Source: Isochrysis galbana (taxonomy: Eukaryota > Haptophyta > Isochrysidales > Isochrysidaceae). From it: 64,000 bases of DNA. A model generated the notes under the pieces. That model saw only the letters and a program-made list of their open reading frames with translations, was not told the DNA's origin and ran no database searches. The position numbers and the translations under genes are program-made. The stretch covers positions 1,883,171-1,947,170 of the forward strand of contig CM030942.1 in assembly GCA_018136815.1 (NCBI GenBank). Reading direction: 5' to 3'. Positions 61,581-64,000 of the stretch are shown here, one piece after another (the first letter of the stretch is position 1; each line of letters begins with the position of its first letter).

Positions 61581-63213
61581 ATGCCGCCAATGGCTTGGCG
61601 TGTGGTCTTGCCACTCTTTCTCGGGGTAGTCACCGTGGCGGTGCGCCCTGTGCCACGCTTCGAGTCGATTGCTGCCCGTGAGACGCGCCAGCCCTACACC
61701 GCCGCGCTGGTCGTACCCACCGGTATCGGCGCGGCCATTGGCGGGTACGCAGGTGATGCGATGCCGGTCGCGCGAGCGCTGACCGCGGTCGCGGACAGAG
61801 TCATCACCCACCCAAACGTGATGAACGGCGCGATGATGTACTGGCCACATGACGCTGTGCAGTATGTGGAGGGATTCGCATTGGACGAATTTGCAGCCGG
61901 CCGTTGGGGCCTGCGACCAACCGTCTCTCAGCGCGTCGGCCTCTTGCTCGACGCGGGCATCGAACCGGAGTTGCGTTTGCGCCATCTGCAAGCGGCAGAC
62001 GCAGCAAGGGCAACCCTGGGCGTCTGCTTAATGGCTCATGCAACGACGGAGGAGCCGCTGGACGTGGAGGTCGAGATGTCCCCAGCAGGCACGCGCCGCG
62101 AGCGGCAAGATGAGGCCTATCACCTCGCCAGCAACGCAGCGTGCCCCGCGCAGCGTGCCCCGCAAAGCCCTCACCTTGCTCTTGCGCGCCGATGATATCC
62201 ACAGGAGCATCCTGGGGCACTCTCCGGCGGCCCGACGCGCTGCTTCGCGCGGCCCGACGGCTACAAGCGGCGGGGTGCACAGCAATCGCAGTGGTCGCGC
62301 GGTTTCCAGATGAGGACGTCGACATGTTGGCTGCATATCGAGCAGGCGAGGGTGTCGATTCCATTGGAGGGGCGGAGGCGATCATTTCTCACCTGATCAC
62401 CAAAGAGCTGGGCATTCCGTGCGCACACGCGCCCGCGATGCCCGTGTTCGAACTGGAGCCACACGTGGTGAGTGACCTAGAGCGGCACATCTTGATCCAT
62501 GTTGCATGCCTGCGAGAAACCGATGACGAGATCTTCTGCGTCTGAGCGGCGATGTTGGGCGCTTCGGATCAGCATCGAGCCTGGCGTTAGGGGACAAGGA
62601 ACAGGCGGGGGCTGCGGGGAGGAGGTGGGACGGCGGGAAGCTGTTGAATTCAGGAGGAGTGTCCGATCCATGACTCGTCCCATCACGCAGGCACCGCGTG
62701 CATGTGCGGAAGAACTCGGCTTTACTTTCCTTCCGTGCATCTTGGTCAACTTGTCTAGAGCTCCACGTCTGCTTGGTGCGTGCACGTGGGGCTAGCTTGC
62801 ATGTTGAGTAATGCGTACTGTCATCGGAAAGCCTTGCCGGCAGTGCTCACCGCATGTGTTTGACAAAGGCTGTGCCATGCTCGCTCTCAGATGGGTCGGA
62901 GAGGCCGCAGGCGGATGATATATGGCGGGAGGATTTAGATGCCCTGATCGTGCCTGCTAATGCCTGTGGAGGAGCTGCCGTCCTCGCACTCCTCGAGTCC
63001 CGAACGCTCATTGTGGCCGTAGAGGAGAATACGTGCGAGATGGACGTGCCTCCAGAGGCGGTGGGGGCCCCAGGCCGCATTGTGCGTGTACGATCATACA
63101 TGGAGGCCATCGGCTTGCTTGCGGCCCACCGTGCCGGCGTCAATCCAGCCTGCCTGACGTCAAAGGTCGCACCCATGAGCGACCTCGAGGCTCCGGCAGA
63201 AGAGGCGGCATGA
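61581..63213 (+). CDS. DUF3326 family protein, 4 exons
   Basis: Exons 61581-62088, 62205-62467, 62691-62775 and 62891-63213 give 392 residues, normal for the family. Motifs in order: VVPTGIGAAIGGYAGDAMPV, ITHPNVMNGAMMYWP, YVEGFALDEFAAGRWGLRP, GIEPELRLRHLQAADAARAT, ASWGTLRRPDALLRAA, VARFPDEDVDML, GGAEAIISHLITKELGIPCA, EELGFTFLPC and VPANACGGAAVLALL. The family occurs in cyanobacteria and algae and its function is unknown. The N-terminus (WRVVLPLFLGVVTVAV) is a signal peptide, suggesting import into a complex plastid. The first intron appears to use a GC donor (CAG|GCACGC), because this gives the family's SPAG-ASWGTL continuity. A GT donor at 62155 would also keep phase but would add 22 unconserved residues and leave a 50-bp intron. 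Confidence 0.92.
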
Positions 63214-63826
63214 GATTTCAATGTCGGCAGCCCAACCCCCAACGCCCATCCGTCCTCAATACAGTCATCTCTCTTAGAGATGTGTGGATGATTGATGCGG
63301 AGGGGAGTCGCTCAATAGAGCCAATTATTCTACTGGCATCCTCGTCCGATACATACAGCACGTCATTCACCTCCGGCTCACGTTGCATGGATTTGCTGAA
63401 TAAGAGAGAATAAAATTAAACAAAACATTCTTGAAGGTGTGAATAAGAGAGAATAAGTGCAAGGAGAGTGATGTGTTGTGTACGGTGTTGCTACTGTGGA
63501 CAGCTTGCATTGTGCAGTCTCGGCATTTGATACAAGCCCTGCGAGCGTGTTGCACATTCTATGCAAACGTAGAAATCTCTCACGCCCCTCCCGCCTTCCC
63601 CCACCACCCCAAGCGGTGGCGCGGGTGCTGCGCGAGAGTTGGCGCGAAGAGACAGAGCGCGAGCGCAGAGCTTGCCTGCCATTCGCGGTCCGCGGTTCGC
63701 CGATATGCGCAAACCCTAAGCTTCAGTGTTGAGTGAGATCCCGACGACTACCGACGTGGTTTTAACATTAGCAGCGAATGCATTGTACTACGTACTACCC
63801 TACTAACCTACTAACTACTAAATCTC
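63214..63826. other. Intergenic DNA, no gene recognised
   Basis: About 610 bp after the DUF3326 stop. A GAATAAGAGAGAATAA phrase is repeated near 63399-63455. No coding or RNA motif. Confidence 0.4.
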
Positions 63827-64000
63827 AACCTACTTTTATAAGTGGGGGACAATGGGGGCCTCGCGCCCCCCTCTCTCCATCGCGGACACCTCCCGGGGTG
63901 GGCCCGTACATTCAACCCCAGCCCCTGTCCTCTGGCAGGGGCAGGGCACTTAGGCACTCATCAATTCAGCCCAGACCCTTCGTGGGCGCGGGCGCCGCGA
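63827..64000 (-). mobile_element. Family B retroposon, 3' end, running off the window
   Basis: From CAACCTACTTTTATAAGT onward the plus strand matches 22809-22980 closely (GGGCCCGTACATTCAACCCC, CTGGCAGGGGCAGGGCACT). It is the 3' end of a B element in minus orientation; the rest lies beyond the window. Confidence 0.8.

Overview
This is a GC-rich nuclear contig from a eukaryote with many short GT-AG introns, very dense repeats and one 100-base assembly gap (31501-31600). Spliced genes with N-terminal hydrophobic leaders, including a DUF3326 protein otherwise typical of cyanobacteria and plastid-bearing algae, suggest a photosynthetic protist with a complex plastid. A haptophyte-like alga fits best. 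That assignment is inference, not something the sequence proves.

Host genes, left to right: a Cof-type HAD phosphatase (56-964, -), an Mpv17/PMP22 membrane protein (1666-2583, +), the small-subunit processome protein UTP4/cirhin (5585-8203, +), a 12-exon mitochondrial-type cytochrome P450 (12836-16693, +), a 4-exon LSM5 (19772-20456, +), a 2-exon PfkB sugar kinase (24625-25811, -), an unrecognised serine/arginine-rich protein (26905-27708, +), a large leucine-rich-repeat plus ankyrin-like protein (32630-36412, -), a 3-exon CTDSPL2-like phosphatase (44392-45863, -), the protein prenyltransferase alpha subunit (48054-49558, +), an ER-retained four-ShKT protein ending in KDEL (52623-53435, -), a 4-exon membrane protein probably of an organelle (59106-60463, -) and a 4-exon DUF3326 protein (61581-63213, +). 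They are mostly unrelated housekeeping genes, and no operon-like or pathway cluster is visible. Several were assembled here exon by exon; phases agree at every junction and the proteins match family lengths.

Between the genes lies a layered mobile-element landscape. Two retroposon families, called A and B here, are flanked by 14-20 bp target duplications and end in a small hairpin followed by TTG. A copies occur full length (8874-10514, 18257-18903, 51476-52218, 57015-57745), 5'-truncated, and as one long copy with an unusual open frame (about 22059-24070). B copies sit at 18.2-19.5 kb, 22809-23735 and the right edge. A LINE on the minus strand (about 37976-43100) is interrupted by a complete non-autonomous hAT element with a perfect 8-bp duplication (41589-42529), and a hAT transposase gene (38716-40161) lies between its pieces. 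That transposase carries a Tudor-like stretch. A second terminal-inverted-repeat element (11018-12068) carries palindromic CCTGATATCAGG subterminal repeats and a 15-bp minisatellite. Two copies of a cluster of 20-bp palindromes (37168-37500, 53775-54100) lead into AT-rich DNA. One of them received an ORF-bearing element whose 3' tail recurs at 4075-4300 beside a different ORF. A few broken Ty3- and Ty1-type integrase fossils are also present.
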